DNA from: Sacculina carcini
Taxonomy: Eukaryota; Arthropoda; Thecostraca; Sacculinidae
Reading direction: 5' to 3'
DNA length: 64,000 nucleotides
Assembly: GCA_916048095.2 (NCBI GenBank)
Contig: OU696589.1
Span: 413,501 to 477,500, forward strand
This document shows positions 55,586 through 64,000 of the stretch, one piece after another; position 1 is the stretch's first letter, and every line of letters begins with the position of its first letter. A program made the translations under genes and the position numbers. The notes under the pieces were generated by a model that was given only the letters and a program-made list of their open reading frames with translations, did not search any database and was not told the DNA's origin.

Positions 55586-55722
55586 GTTGATTTGTCTGAA
55601 TAGAAGCGATCAGAAATTGGCTAGAGACATGGAATCGACAAAAAGAAAATTGCTAAATGTGAAATAGCAATCCAGTTTAATCTCGTTTGCAAGCGCGAAA
55701 ATTTACTGCCTGGCTACACCAA

Positions 55723-56330
<608 letters not shown>

Positions 56331-56599
56331 TATTTGTACTGTGCCATGGCTATCTAAACGCCACATCATCATCCTTCTCAACAGCTTCAGCTCCTTAATG
56401 ATCCGGCAGTAAATGTTCCGATGATCCTTCATTTGGAGATACTTGAGGACCGCTTGATTGAGGATGTACCTTAGGATCACAATGAAGGTATTCACACACG
56501 AGTCTATCACTTGTATCAGAGATACAATGTATATATGTACAATGTATCTCTGATACAATGTATATCAATGTATCAGAGATACGGTCGATTCCTTCCAGT

Positions 56600-57058
56600 T
56601 TATGGATTTCACAATTGCGTATGATGGATTTACGTCTAGCACCTCCACCTCCTCTACCAATGGATCGTATTTGGAAACACGGTTTTACTTCCTCAAGAGG
56701 GCTTTGGTGTGCGCAGTAAGCCAACTAGGCACCAAATGACCAGATACAGATCTACGATTGAAGTTGTATAGCCGTTCGGGGGGCGTACAATTAGTAGATC
56801 TGCACAAAAGTGATATTATTGACTGCAATGCCTCAGGCAACACTTGCTCCCAGCACGTTACAGGCACCTGATGATTTATCAGTGCAAGTTGTACTGTGGT
56901 CCAAATAGTAGCATTGTACCTCTCAAACTGACCATTCCCACGGAGTTTGTACGATGTGGTACGACTAGTGGCCAACCCCGGGCTGGAAAATATTGTTTCA
57001 ATTGATCAGACATGAACACTGATCTGCAATCTGAATGTATGTACGCAGGCATACCGAA
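56600..57058 (-). pseudogene. Integrase of D, C-terminal half
   Basis: FGMPAYIHSDCRSVFMSDQL carries the second catalytic Asp, and GNGQFERYNATIWTTVQLAL the Glu. LPEALQSIISLLCRSTNCTP, PPERLYNFNRRS and VPSWLTAHTKALLRK follow. Several frame changes occur. The last stretch to 56600 is uncertain. Confidence 0.8.
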
Positions 57059-57217
57059 GATCAATCAATCAATCAATCAATGTATTTGATATAGCGCTAA
57101 TATGCACAGAAGCGCGACAAAATTAAAAATGCAAACACAACTATGGAGATAGACATGTGACAACAATAAGAACACATAATGCACGCATAGGAACACACAC
57201 ACACACATATATCTGAT
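57059..57217 (-). mobile_element. Short retroposon inserted in the integrase of D
   Basis: The integrase coding sequence is clean on both sides (LFAI / FGMPAYIHSD) and the insert is flanked by GAT. On the minus strand it runs from 'agatatatgtgtgtgtg' to 'gcgctatatcaaatac' and a tail of TGAT repeats. The end matches the piece at 5683-5700. It adds about 155 bp. Confidence 0.7.
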
Positions 57218-58057
57218 AGCAAACAATTGATTAAAACATTTGATCACTGTATACGCCGAATCGTCTGAGCATTGGAACGCAAAAGGGAACCTTAAGTATT
57301 CATCTACCACTGTTAATAGGAATTTGTTTCTGGGAGATGATGGAACTGGACCTTTAAAGCCAACACTCAAGCGCTCAAAGGGCTGAGTGGCCTTAACTAG
57401 GTGTATATCAGGCATGTGGTGAAACCTAGAATTGCACTCCGCACAAGTATGAGAAGAAAAACATTCGCGCCTATTTTCATCTAATGAAAAAGGAAGGTTC
57501 CTTGCTTTCACGAAATGATAGAGCCTTGTGACACCCGAGTGACACAAATTCGAATGGAGTTTTGAGAGCAAAATACTGCAAGTGGCAGCACAAACGCGAG
57601 ACAGATCGTCAGTAGGATCATTTTGCTTCCCGGGGCGATATTGAATATCGAATGAAAAGGGAGGCAAATTGATTTGCCCTCTAAGAGTCTTATCGCTTTT
57701 AATCTTGCTTGCATGACACTGATTGAACATGTAGGCAACAGAGCGCTGATCAGTAATTAGGGAGAAATGTCTAGAAAATAGACAATGCTTCCACTTCCTA
57801 TTAGATTCCACTATCGCTAGCGCTTCTTTTTCCACCGAGGCATACTTACGCTCCAGTGTAGACAAACTTCTTGAGAAGAAGGCCATAGGGTGCCCTGATT
57901 CGTTTAAAGTCGCCGCTTTGCACTATCAGACGCGTCCGTCTCTACACAAAACAGAGCATGCTCAACAATTCGTGAAACTACAGCAGACATGATTTCCCTT
58001 CTAATAGCATCGATTTGTTGTGTGCACACATCACTAAGCGGAACACATGCACAGTCT
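57218..58057 (-). pseudogene. RNase H and integrase N-terminal half of D
   Basis: Minus strand: FCVETDASDSA (RNase H start), GHPMAFFSRSLSTLERKYAS, VEKEALAIVE, FSLITDQRSVAYMFN, then the integrase zinc region (LHSNLCHSGVTRLYHFVKAR, CAECNSRF) and ATQPFERLSVGFKGPVPSSP. In the last motif the usual catalytic Asp (SIDFKGP in relatives) reads Gly, so the nuclease is dead even without the insertions. Confidence 0.85.
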
Positions 58058-58359
58058 AAGCCGCTAAATGTCATACCCTCGGGACCTCGGGACCTAACTA
58101 TGACATTAACCGAAATCAACTTTTTTGACCATTGTACTGCTCAAAACTTGTGTTAATAAGTAGGTTGATTTTTAATAGCATCGGAAATATAACAATAATG
58201 CACATTACGCAGGTGATTGATTCATGAATAACTCGTGAATAAAAGTTTGTGTGTGCTTGCTCAGCAAGATTTTCTCTATGTTTTCCTCAATGCTACTAAA
58301 TGACCAGTGCCTTAATTCCACGAAATTCCTCTCCAAGTAGTTGCAAATAACACCCATCG

Positions 58360-59424
58360 CCGCATGCGACTCCTTCGCAGTGGGGGTCGCACACCTGTTC
58401 CACTGGCACCATCGTCGACGCCATGGTCTACTTCGGCCCTCACTGCGCTCAAGATCTCAGCATCACTCAGCTTGCCGAAGTACTCCACTTATGCATCCAA
58501 TGATAAAAACTCTTCAAACTCTCCAATGATGAAAACTCTTCAAACTCCGGCAAAGTCCTTCAAAATATGTCCATATTTTCGCGTCATCCAAGCGTTGACA
58601 CTGGAAAAGTACGACAGGGGATTTCTGTCCATTCTTCTCCATTCTGTCGATGGAGCATCGGGAATTTTGGTGCTTGCCCACGATATAAGCTTGATTTTCG
58701 CTTTCATTGTTGTTTGCTACCATAAGCATGGTCCTTGGACACCCTTCCCTAAGTCGGTTTGCTGCCGCTTGCTGCCGCTGCCGCTTGCTGCCGTCGGGTT
58801 GCCGTCGCTTTGCTGCCGGTTTGCTGCTGCAAGAGTGCCTGATGGCGTCGCTCTATAGAACAGTGCCGTCTCGTATGAATTTAAAATGTTTGTGCACATA
58901 ACCATCCAGCTCCTTGGGCAGTACGTTCCTTTTGCCTCCACCACAGCCGCCGCTTTCTTCCCTTGAGCCTTAACGAATTTAATGTTTTACCGCTGCTTTA
59001 GCCGGCCGTGCCAGCCAATTGACGGTTAAGATGCCTCATCAATCTCAACCGCTAATTTCTTGGCATTTTCCATCATAAGAGGCCCATTAACGGGCACATT
59101 TTTGGCGTTGATCTAGTGGAACCACATGATCTCTGCCTCAACCGACTCTGCAAGACTGCTCGATCTCTTGCGCTTCCAAATCAGATTGCTGCTGGTCACC
59201 GCAATGTCTCAAATTTCTTTTTGTTTCTTCCTGATTTTTAGGATTGTTTCCTGATTGCAGTCGAGGTCCTTAGCAATGATTGATTGTATCTTGCCAGCCT
59301 TAAGCTGATCAAAGATTAACAGCTTATCCTGTAGCGTGAAATCAGTACACTTTACCATCACTGCTGTCATAATCACTACAAGCAAAGTATGAATATGCTT
59401 TTGACTGAATGGGTAAACACACAA
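58360..59424 (-). pseudogene. Remnant of a Tigger-type transposase
   Basis: From 59360 minus: FTLQDKLLIFDQLKAGKIQS, IIAKDLDCNQETILKIRKKQ (CENP-B N-terminal helix-turn-helix). Then come FHQINAKNVPVNGPLMM (59100), NSYETALFYRATPSGTLA (58880, where a DETGLFY catalytic block has lost its Asp), and KAYIVGKHQNSRC-like text (58660). The segment with the second and third catalytic Asp is gone. Confidence 0.7.
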
Positions 59425-59590
59425 ACAACATCGACTGGTTGATCACAAGGGTATGACAATAATTGATGTCATTTGTATAGACAAAAGTTATACGGGACCA
59501 CAGCATGTATGACATTAACCGAACTATGATAATAGCAGGAGTGACATTAAGCGGTGTCTGTCCCTGTGTAAGACATAGGGACAAAGGGCG

Positions 59591-59934
59591 TGGACTCCGT
59601 GTTGTAGTGGTTAGAACACCCACCTCATAAGCCGGAGTTCCGTGGTTTGTAACCCGGCGGAGCAGAATCTCATTGGGCGAATTCTATAATCCAACATTCT
59701 ATATTCCCTGCCCACCCAGGAGTAAATGATGGTACCAGATATCAGTCATGTATTGTGGCATACATTCTGGGGAGGTGGCCCTCTCTAATACGTCTTTCGT
59801 CCTTGTGGCGCCATAGCGTGGAGGGTCGGTTCTGCGTTGGCAGCGAGCTGCACGGGGCACGCCCGTGTGTTCATAAGCTTCGGCTTCTTCCTGTGTAGCA
59901 GCTGTCACTTGAGCCTTTAAAAAAAAGAAAAAAG
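59591..59934 (+). mobile_element. tRNA-derived SINE inside the Tigger relic
   Basis: The head (59592-59666) looks like a tRNA: A-box region TAGTGGTTAGAAC, anticodon loop CTCATAA (CAT), and B-box region GGTTTGTAACC. The body contains 'aggagtaaatgatggtacca', common in animal SINEs, and the 3' end is A-rich (59918-59933). The B box deviates from the consensus GGTTCGANTCC, so transcription is unlikely now. No clear target duplication was seen. Confidence 0.7.
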
Positions 59935-60006
59935 TTTGGGACCTGTCGATGGTATGACATTAACCGAATTATGACGAATTAACCGGTATGACATTAGCGG
60001 TTTCGA

Positions 60007-60965
60007 TTGTAGTATCAATCAAAGGTCAAATTCTTTGCGAGAAATTTTGAACCCATTTGGAATAATATGACAATAAGCCCAGTACACGCTTTAGGCACGG
60101 ATGATCTCCGGGAATTAACATATCCTTCAGTGGTTTTACCCGCTCGGGATCAGGTCTCAATACACCGTCACTAATCAGGTAGCCCAACAAATGCAGAGAA
60201 TCGCAACTGAAAACACTTTTGGACAAATTCAAGGTAATATTCTATTTTTGAGTCACGTCTGGAAAACGATCCAAAGCCACTTTGAGGGAACTTTCATCGT
60301 ACCCACCAATAACAACATCGTCCAGGTATGCATAGGTGTCAGTCAAACCATAGTCTTCGATAAGTGGGTTCATTATACGCTGGAGACATGACACCCCTTT
60401 GGTGACCTCAAAAGGTATACGGAGAAATTCGTATAACTTGGGCCCTGACTGAAAAGCCGTAAATGGCTGGTCACTGGGCGATATAGGAACCTGGTGGTAG
60501 GCACTTCTCAGGTCAATTTAATATTTTTGTATTTGGTCAATTTGTTTACCAGTGCATCAATACCCAGAAAAGAATATTCATCTAGAAGAGTGAACTTATT
60601 AATTTTGGTCGAATAGTCAATGGCCATGCGTTTCTTACCGTGATCATTGTAGCATACGACAATTTCAGCGCGCCACGGTGATAAATTCTCCTTGATGACC
60701 CCTTGTTGTAGCAGCTTAACGGCTTCTTCTTCAATAAACTTCTGGTCTTCCTCCGAATATCTCCGATACGTGTTGGCGATCGGTTTGCATTAGTCTACCA
60801 GGTTGGAGAATAACGATGGTACCTCCAACAAAGCTGATGGCAGTTTAGAGTGACTCTGACTGACAGTTGTAGACGAGACAAAGAGGAGCTGTTTTTTCCG
60901 CCGTACTTCAGACGCACATAGTCGTGTTGCTTCGGAAAATCTACCCCATAGTATCACATCACAAC
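60007..60965 (-). pseudogene. Reverse transcriptase of D
   Basis: Minus strand: LPSALLEVPSLFSNLVD, CKPIANTYRRYSEEDQKFIE, GVIKENLSPWRAEIVV, MAIDYSTKINKFTLLDEYSF, then TYAYLDDVVIGGY (catalytic YLDD intact, about 60330), NLSKSVFSCDSLHLLGYLIS and VLGLLSYYSKWVQNFSQRI. Frame changes occur near 60235, 60400 and 60500. Confidence 0.85.
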
Positions 60966-60970
60966 AAAAG

Positions 60971-61159
60971 TGTGTCGAATATATTCAAGAAGAAAACACG
61001 AAAAGACCGAACAATCCGCTCACACTTCAAACACCCACATCAAATTCCAAAATCCTTTTTTAATCGATAAATTCAAGACAGTTTAAATTACACTACATTT
61101 ATGTCAATAACTCTCGTGATAAGCATCACAACGGCACCTCGCAATAATTACCACAACAC
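60971..61159 (-). repeat. Probable 3' LTR of element C
   Basis: On the minus strand it would begin TGTTGTGGTAATT right after the polypurine tract and end CGACACA, where D sequence resumes. The 189-bp length is inferred from the TG/CA ends only. Confidence 0.6.
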
Positions 61160-61169
61160 TTCCCCCAGA
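61160..61169 (-). promoter_or_regulatory. Polypurine tract of element C
   Basis: Minus strand 'ctgggggaag' directly precedes the LTR. Confidence 0.75.
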
Positions 61170-61194
61170 TAACATACCGGATGTTATCTTTCAT

Positions 61195-62348
61195 TTAATT
61201 GCAACCGTATCGTTGAGGAGTTATTCTCACACGTTCAGACCTTCTTAATGTTTGTAGATCATCATTATTGTCCCTTTCACGTTCAACGACAATTCTCAGG
61301 TCACCTTCTTCGGCTGTTTTACGAAAATTGTCCTCATCTGATATCCTCGGTCGCAGATCACGAATGTGCTTAGGCATACCATTCACTTCAGCACCAGTTT
61401 GCGACATAATCTTGGTGACCATTCCTTTCTCGTATCGCTCATGACAACGCACACCAGACGGTCGCACCCACACACTATCACTAGCTTCATAACAACACGA
61501 TATGTCTTCCCTATCAGCTGGGGCTACGTCATGCCGATCTACACCTCTAATCCTTGTATCGTAGTTATACAGCCGTTCAGCCGGTGAGGATGTCAAATCT
61601 GCCGGTTCCATGGGTATCACGTTGTATATGTAGACAGCCTCTGGAATGGAAAACCCTTCCTGGCTGCTACCGTTTTCACAGTACGATGACATCGTTCAGT
61701 GATCCCGTTGCCCGAAGGCCGGTATGCGCATCAAAAGTGCAAAAGTATTTCCATTCAGAGGCAAACGACCGGAAGTCTCGACTTCGGAAAGCTGTATCAT
61801 TATCTAGTAACAATTGTTCCGCTGCGCCACGCTCAAAATAAGATAACCTCTAATTGTTGTCTCACACACGTCGAGTCCTGCCGCCTCAAGCACCGCTATA
61901 TGCTGTATCTCGTAGGACCATGATCAATCACCGTCAAATAATGTTGTCCTCCATAATGTGTTATATCAACTCCCAGTCGCTGCCACGATTTCTCCACGCT
62001 GAGTTTACCTGCCGTCCACTTCAATAATGCAGGATCTATTGATTTACAAGTCTGACACTGTGAGACAACTTGAGCCACTTGCCTGCGATTGGCGGCCAAC
62101 TTTTCTCTTCTCAGAAAATAGTAAGTACGGCGAACGCCGGGATGAACTGTTTCGTGATGAATTATTGACACCTCAGACAACACATCATTCCCGGCACAAG
62201 CAGCTGTAACAGACAAACACGCTTGTAATGGTGCACGTTCGTTGTTATTGGTGCGCAACCATGATTGTGGAACTCTACTCAAAATGTCGGCTCTATTGTC
62301 TGCCGACTTTACCAAATGTACAAACACCGATAAGCCATATTCTTCCAC
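61195..62348 (-). pseudogene. RNase H end and integrase of element C
   Basis: VHLVKSADNRADILSRVPQS marks the end of RNase H. The zinc region follows (IIHHETVHPGVRRTYYFLRR, CQTCKS), then the core: LGVDITHYGGQHYLTVIDHG (first Asp), LLDNDTAFRSRDFRSF (second Asp), GITERCHR (Glu, in another frame). The C-terminal region (61195-61692) has AERLYNYDTRIRGVD, SVWVRPSGVRCHERYEKG, MPKHIRDLRPR and TLRRSERVRITPQRY. At least three frame breaks are seen. Confidence 0.85.
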
Positions 62349-62388
62349 AATTTATTGGAACGTTGAGATCCGCCTCCGAATCAGTAGT

Positions 62389-63224
62389 TCACCAGTTTGT
62401 TGGCACCTCGGGAATCTGTTGATCTCTTCTCCACATTACTACCCCGTCTTCTCTGCCAACGCGTACACCTAATACTTTGGCACCGTCGTAAATGCTCACA
62501 GGTGGCTTGCAAACCAAACCGTACCTTCGTAAGTGATCCACTACAGTAGTTGGCGACACAATGCTTCCATCCACAAGTATGTTGTCAACATAGGGAGAAG
62601 TACCTCTGTAAATATCGTCTCTCATCTTCAACACAGCCGCCAAAACAGTTTTCATCTCCATTGGATCAATTGAAAGACCTAAACCTAGTTTCGTCAAGCA
62701 AAATCTTTGACCGCGATACATTACTGTCTGGTAGGACCAAAATGAACTATCAACTTTCAATTGAAGATATGCGTCCTTCAAATTGACCAGCGAAACCCTG
62801 TCTCCACGAAATCTCCAATCCCTCAATTTTTCCGAACACACATCAGCATCGGCCGTATAAGCGTCAAGATGCTGATTCAGCTCCCTGTAATCCATTACAT
62901 GACGCACCTTTTCTCCATTTCTTTGCGGGCCATCATGGGAATGAGTCCTTTGGACGGACCAAGAACAGATTCCTCAAACGGTTTTAGCCAGCCGAGACTT
63001 ATCCATAGTTCAACCTCACGATCATATTTACATTTGGCCGCATCAGGTATTCTGTACTGAGAAACCTTGTTGTTCAACATATTAGGTCGCTCTCCATCTG
63101 CCCATTTCCAGCTAACGGTCCATGAACGATCGCCGTCGTCATACAGCAGCTGAAAATCTTTTTCGTCCAAATTGATCTCAGCCAGTTCTTTGTCGTGAAT
63201 GACAGCTGTCAAACACACACACAT
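62389..63224 (-). pseudogene. Reverse transcriptase of element C
   Basis: Minus strand: DFQLLYDDGDRSWTVSWKW, YRIPDAAKCKYDREVELWIS, GLIPMMA, then a frame change to RHVMDYRELNQHLDAYTADA, SLVNLKDAYLQLKVD and TSPYVDNILVDGSIVS. The catalytic YVDD is YVDN here, which should abolish polymerisation. Further on come YGLVCKPPVSIYDGAKVLGV and RVGREDG. The Cys-Glu-Lys-Leu-Arg context (VCSEKLRDWR) marks a distinctive Gypsy-related lineage found in marine animals. Confidence 0.85.
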
Positions 63225-63247
63225 TGAGATTGGCCACCAAGAACCAC

Positions 63248-63667
63248 TTATCCACGAGATGACACAGACACTCCTCCCAGCAACGTAATTCCATTCATGC
63301 CAAGCATTATGTCAAACCCGATAGGATGGAATTCAACCACCAACACTTCCACTCGTGCTGATTGTCCTCCGTCCAACTGCACAAGCACATAACCAACATC
63401 AGAACATTTTGTAGTCTCTCCACTCACTGTTACGAAACTCACATTCATTTTGCTCCAATGAAAACAGCAAGTAGCACAGGCGATACTGATAGAACACCCA
63501 GTGTCCACCAACACATTTCTGCACACAACATCGACGACTAGTCGGACACTGGGAAACGCCTCATTCATTGACGAGAAGAGACCGGCGCTGACGTTTCTCC
63601 ACCCTTCGCGTTTCCCTGTTCCGGACACTTTACAGCGATGTGGCCTTGTTTGCCGCACTTGTAACAC
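63248..63667 (-). pseudogene. Aspartyl protease of element C
   Basis: AFPSVRLVVDVVCRNVLVDT then GCSISIA give the active site VDTG, and IMLGMNGITLLGGVSVSS the second block. The order and wording match the protease of element A. Confidence 0.85.
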
Positions 63668-64000
63668 ACAATGGGATGTCTGTCTTTATCACACATTCTA
63701 GCCACGTGTCCCATCTTGCCTCAGTTAAAACAGCGCACTGGCTGATTCTCCCTTGACAAAATTCGGGTGCCTGCGCACATAGCACTGCTCGATTCCGCCA
63801 GTCTCCGTTCATCAGACAGAATCACGCGTTCACTCTCCAGCACTTGTTCCAATGGCATATCGTCCAACTTGGTGTTGGTGCGCAGTATATGCCTCACGGT
63901 CTCCGCAAGACCACTTATGAACGCGCATTTGAGTGGAAGGTCAGCTGTAATGCCGCACCTGCCGGCCAATTTTTCAACATCCGCCAAATATACATCCGCA
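63630..64000 (-). pseudogene. Gag C-terminus and zinc knuckles of element C (partial)
   Basis: DVEKLAGRCGITADLPLKCA, FISGLAETVRHILRTN and DDMPLEQVLESERVILSDER are Gag. They are followed by two CCHC knuckles (CFN-GKMGHVARMC with a stop at the second Cys position, and CYKCGKQGHIAVKC). The remainder of Gag is beyond the right edge. Confidence 0.85.

Larger units (their letters stand above)
54376..55720. mobile_element. Penelope-like element 3, near-palindromic pair of 3' ends
   Basis: A minus-strand 3' end (54376-55040) and a plus-strand 3' end (55075-55720) meet head to head, with arms of about 640 bp and a very short centre. Both encode the same GIY-YIG C-terminus followed by a hammerhead-like motif and the terminal 'aatctcgtttgcaagcgcg'. 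Outer borders are (TA)n on the left and, after 'aaatttactgcctggctaca', (TA)n on the right. Confidence 0.8.
58058..60006 (-). mobile_element. Degenerate Tigger/pogo transposon inside D
   Basis: The ends are inverted: 'ccgctaaatgtcatacc' at 58061 and 'ggtatgacattagcgg' at 59986-60001. The inner word 'tatgacattaaccga' occurs near both ends (58099, 59506, 59952). RT peptide QNFSQRI (60020) and pol peptide VPLSDVCTQQIDAI (58040) flank it, so it sits inside the pol of D. Coordinates are good to about 10 bases. Confidence 0.75.
60971..64000 (-). mobile_element. Gypsy-like LTR element C, runs off the right edge
   Basis: A 3' LTR (60971-61159) and polypurine tract precede, in reverse, pol C-terminus, integrase, RNase H remnant, RT, protease, zinc knuckles and gag. 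It interrupts element D. Gag and protease are closely related to element A. The 5' LTR lies beyond the window, so a target duplication cannot be checked. Confidence 0.8.

Noticed and set aside
59592-59666. Functional tRNA gene with CAT anticodon
   Set aside because: The B box is altered, the acceptor stem does not close, and a SINE body with an A-rich tail follows.

Overview
This is a piece of an animal nuclear genome that consists almost entirely of transposable elements. No prokaryotic signal (operons, ribosome binding sites, rRNA, CRISPR) is visible. The mix is Ty3/Gypsy LTR elements, LINEs with PHD-like/CCHC ORF1 and AP endonuclease, Penelope-like elements (PLEs) with GIY-YIG domains, Helitron-like elements, Tigger/pogo and hAT transposons, a tRNA-derived SINE, and long (TA)n and (CA)n tracts. 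It fits a marine invertebrate, but I cannot name the phylum with confidence. The only plausible piece of a host gene is a 167-bp exon-like segment encoding the end of a C-type lectin fold (27186-27352).

Layout. 1-3.6 kb: two broken LINEs lying head to head. 5.77-10.54 kb: a minus-strand Gypsy deletion derivative (B) whose LTR is split by a second internally deleted LTR element (A, 5793-8720, 5-bp target duplication AACAC); A itself carries a third insertion with a GC-rich hairpin. 10.8-11.0 kb: LINE 3' end. 12.2-15.0 kb: hAT/ZMYM-type transposase relic. 15920-17175: hAT-like non-coding element with an 8-bp palindromic target duplication. 17735-22203: Gypsy element E with 162-bp LTRs and GTGTG duplications, pol broken. 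22.7-23.0 kb: short hAT derivative. 23.28-25.14 kb: LINE with an (ATC)n tail. 25.45-26.5 kb: Gypsy relic.

27.79-50.60 kb: three copies of one Helitron-like family (H1a and H1b in tandem on +, H2 inverted on -). They start A|TC (H1a, H2) and end hairpin-CTAG|T. H1a is split by a young Gypsy element (G, 28552-33509) with an uninterrupted 1510-codon gag-pol frame and near-identical 235-bp LTRs. H1b holds a higher-order tandem array (alternating 341/339-bp units). H2 is interrupted by a tandemly duplicated 1.14-kb LTR-like unit. Between and beyond these copies lie PLE pieces (42.9-45.1 and 50.6-55.7 kb), mostly as inverted pairs bordered by (TA)n; three carry hammerhead-ribozyme-like motifs. A nearly intact Tigger transposon (51010-53489, perfect 22-bp terminal repeats, TA duplication) sits in one (TA)n tract.

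56.3-64.0 kb: a stack of insertions. An old minus-strand Gypsy pol (D) is interrupted by a degenerate Tigger, which carries a tRNA-derived SINE; its integrase is split by a ~155-bp retroposon tail; and its 5' side is entered by another Gypsy-like element (C) that runs off the right edge and is a relative of A. The parts do not form a host pathway: autonomous-type elements (G, the Tigger, C) sit beside deletion derivatives and non-coding elements that would need their enzymes.
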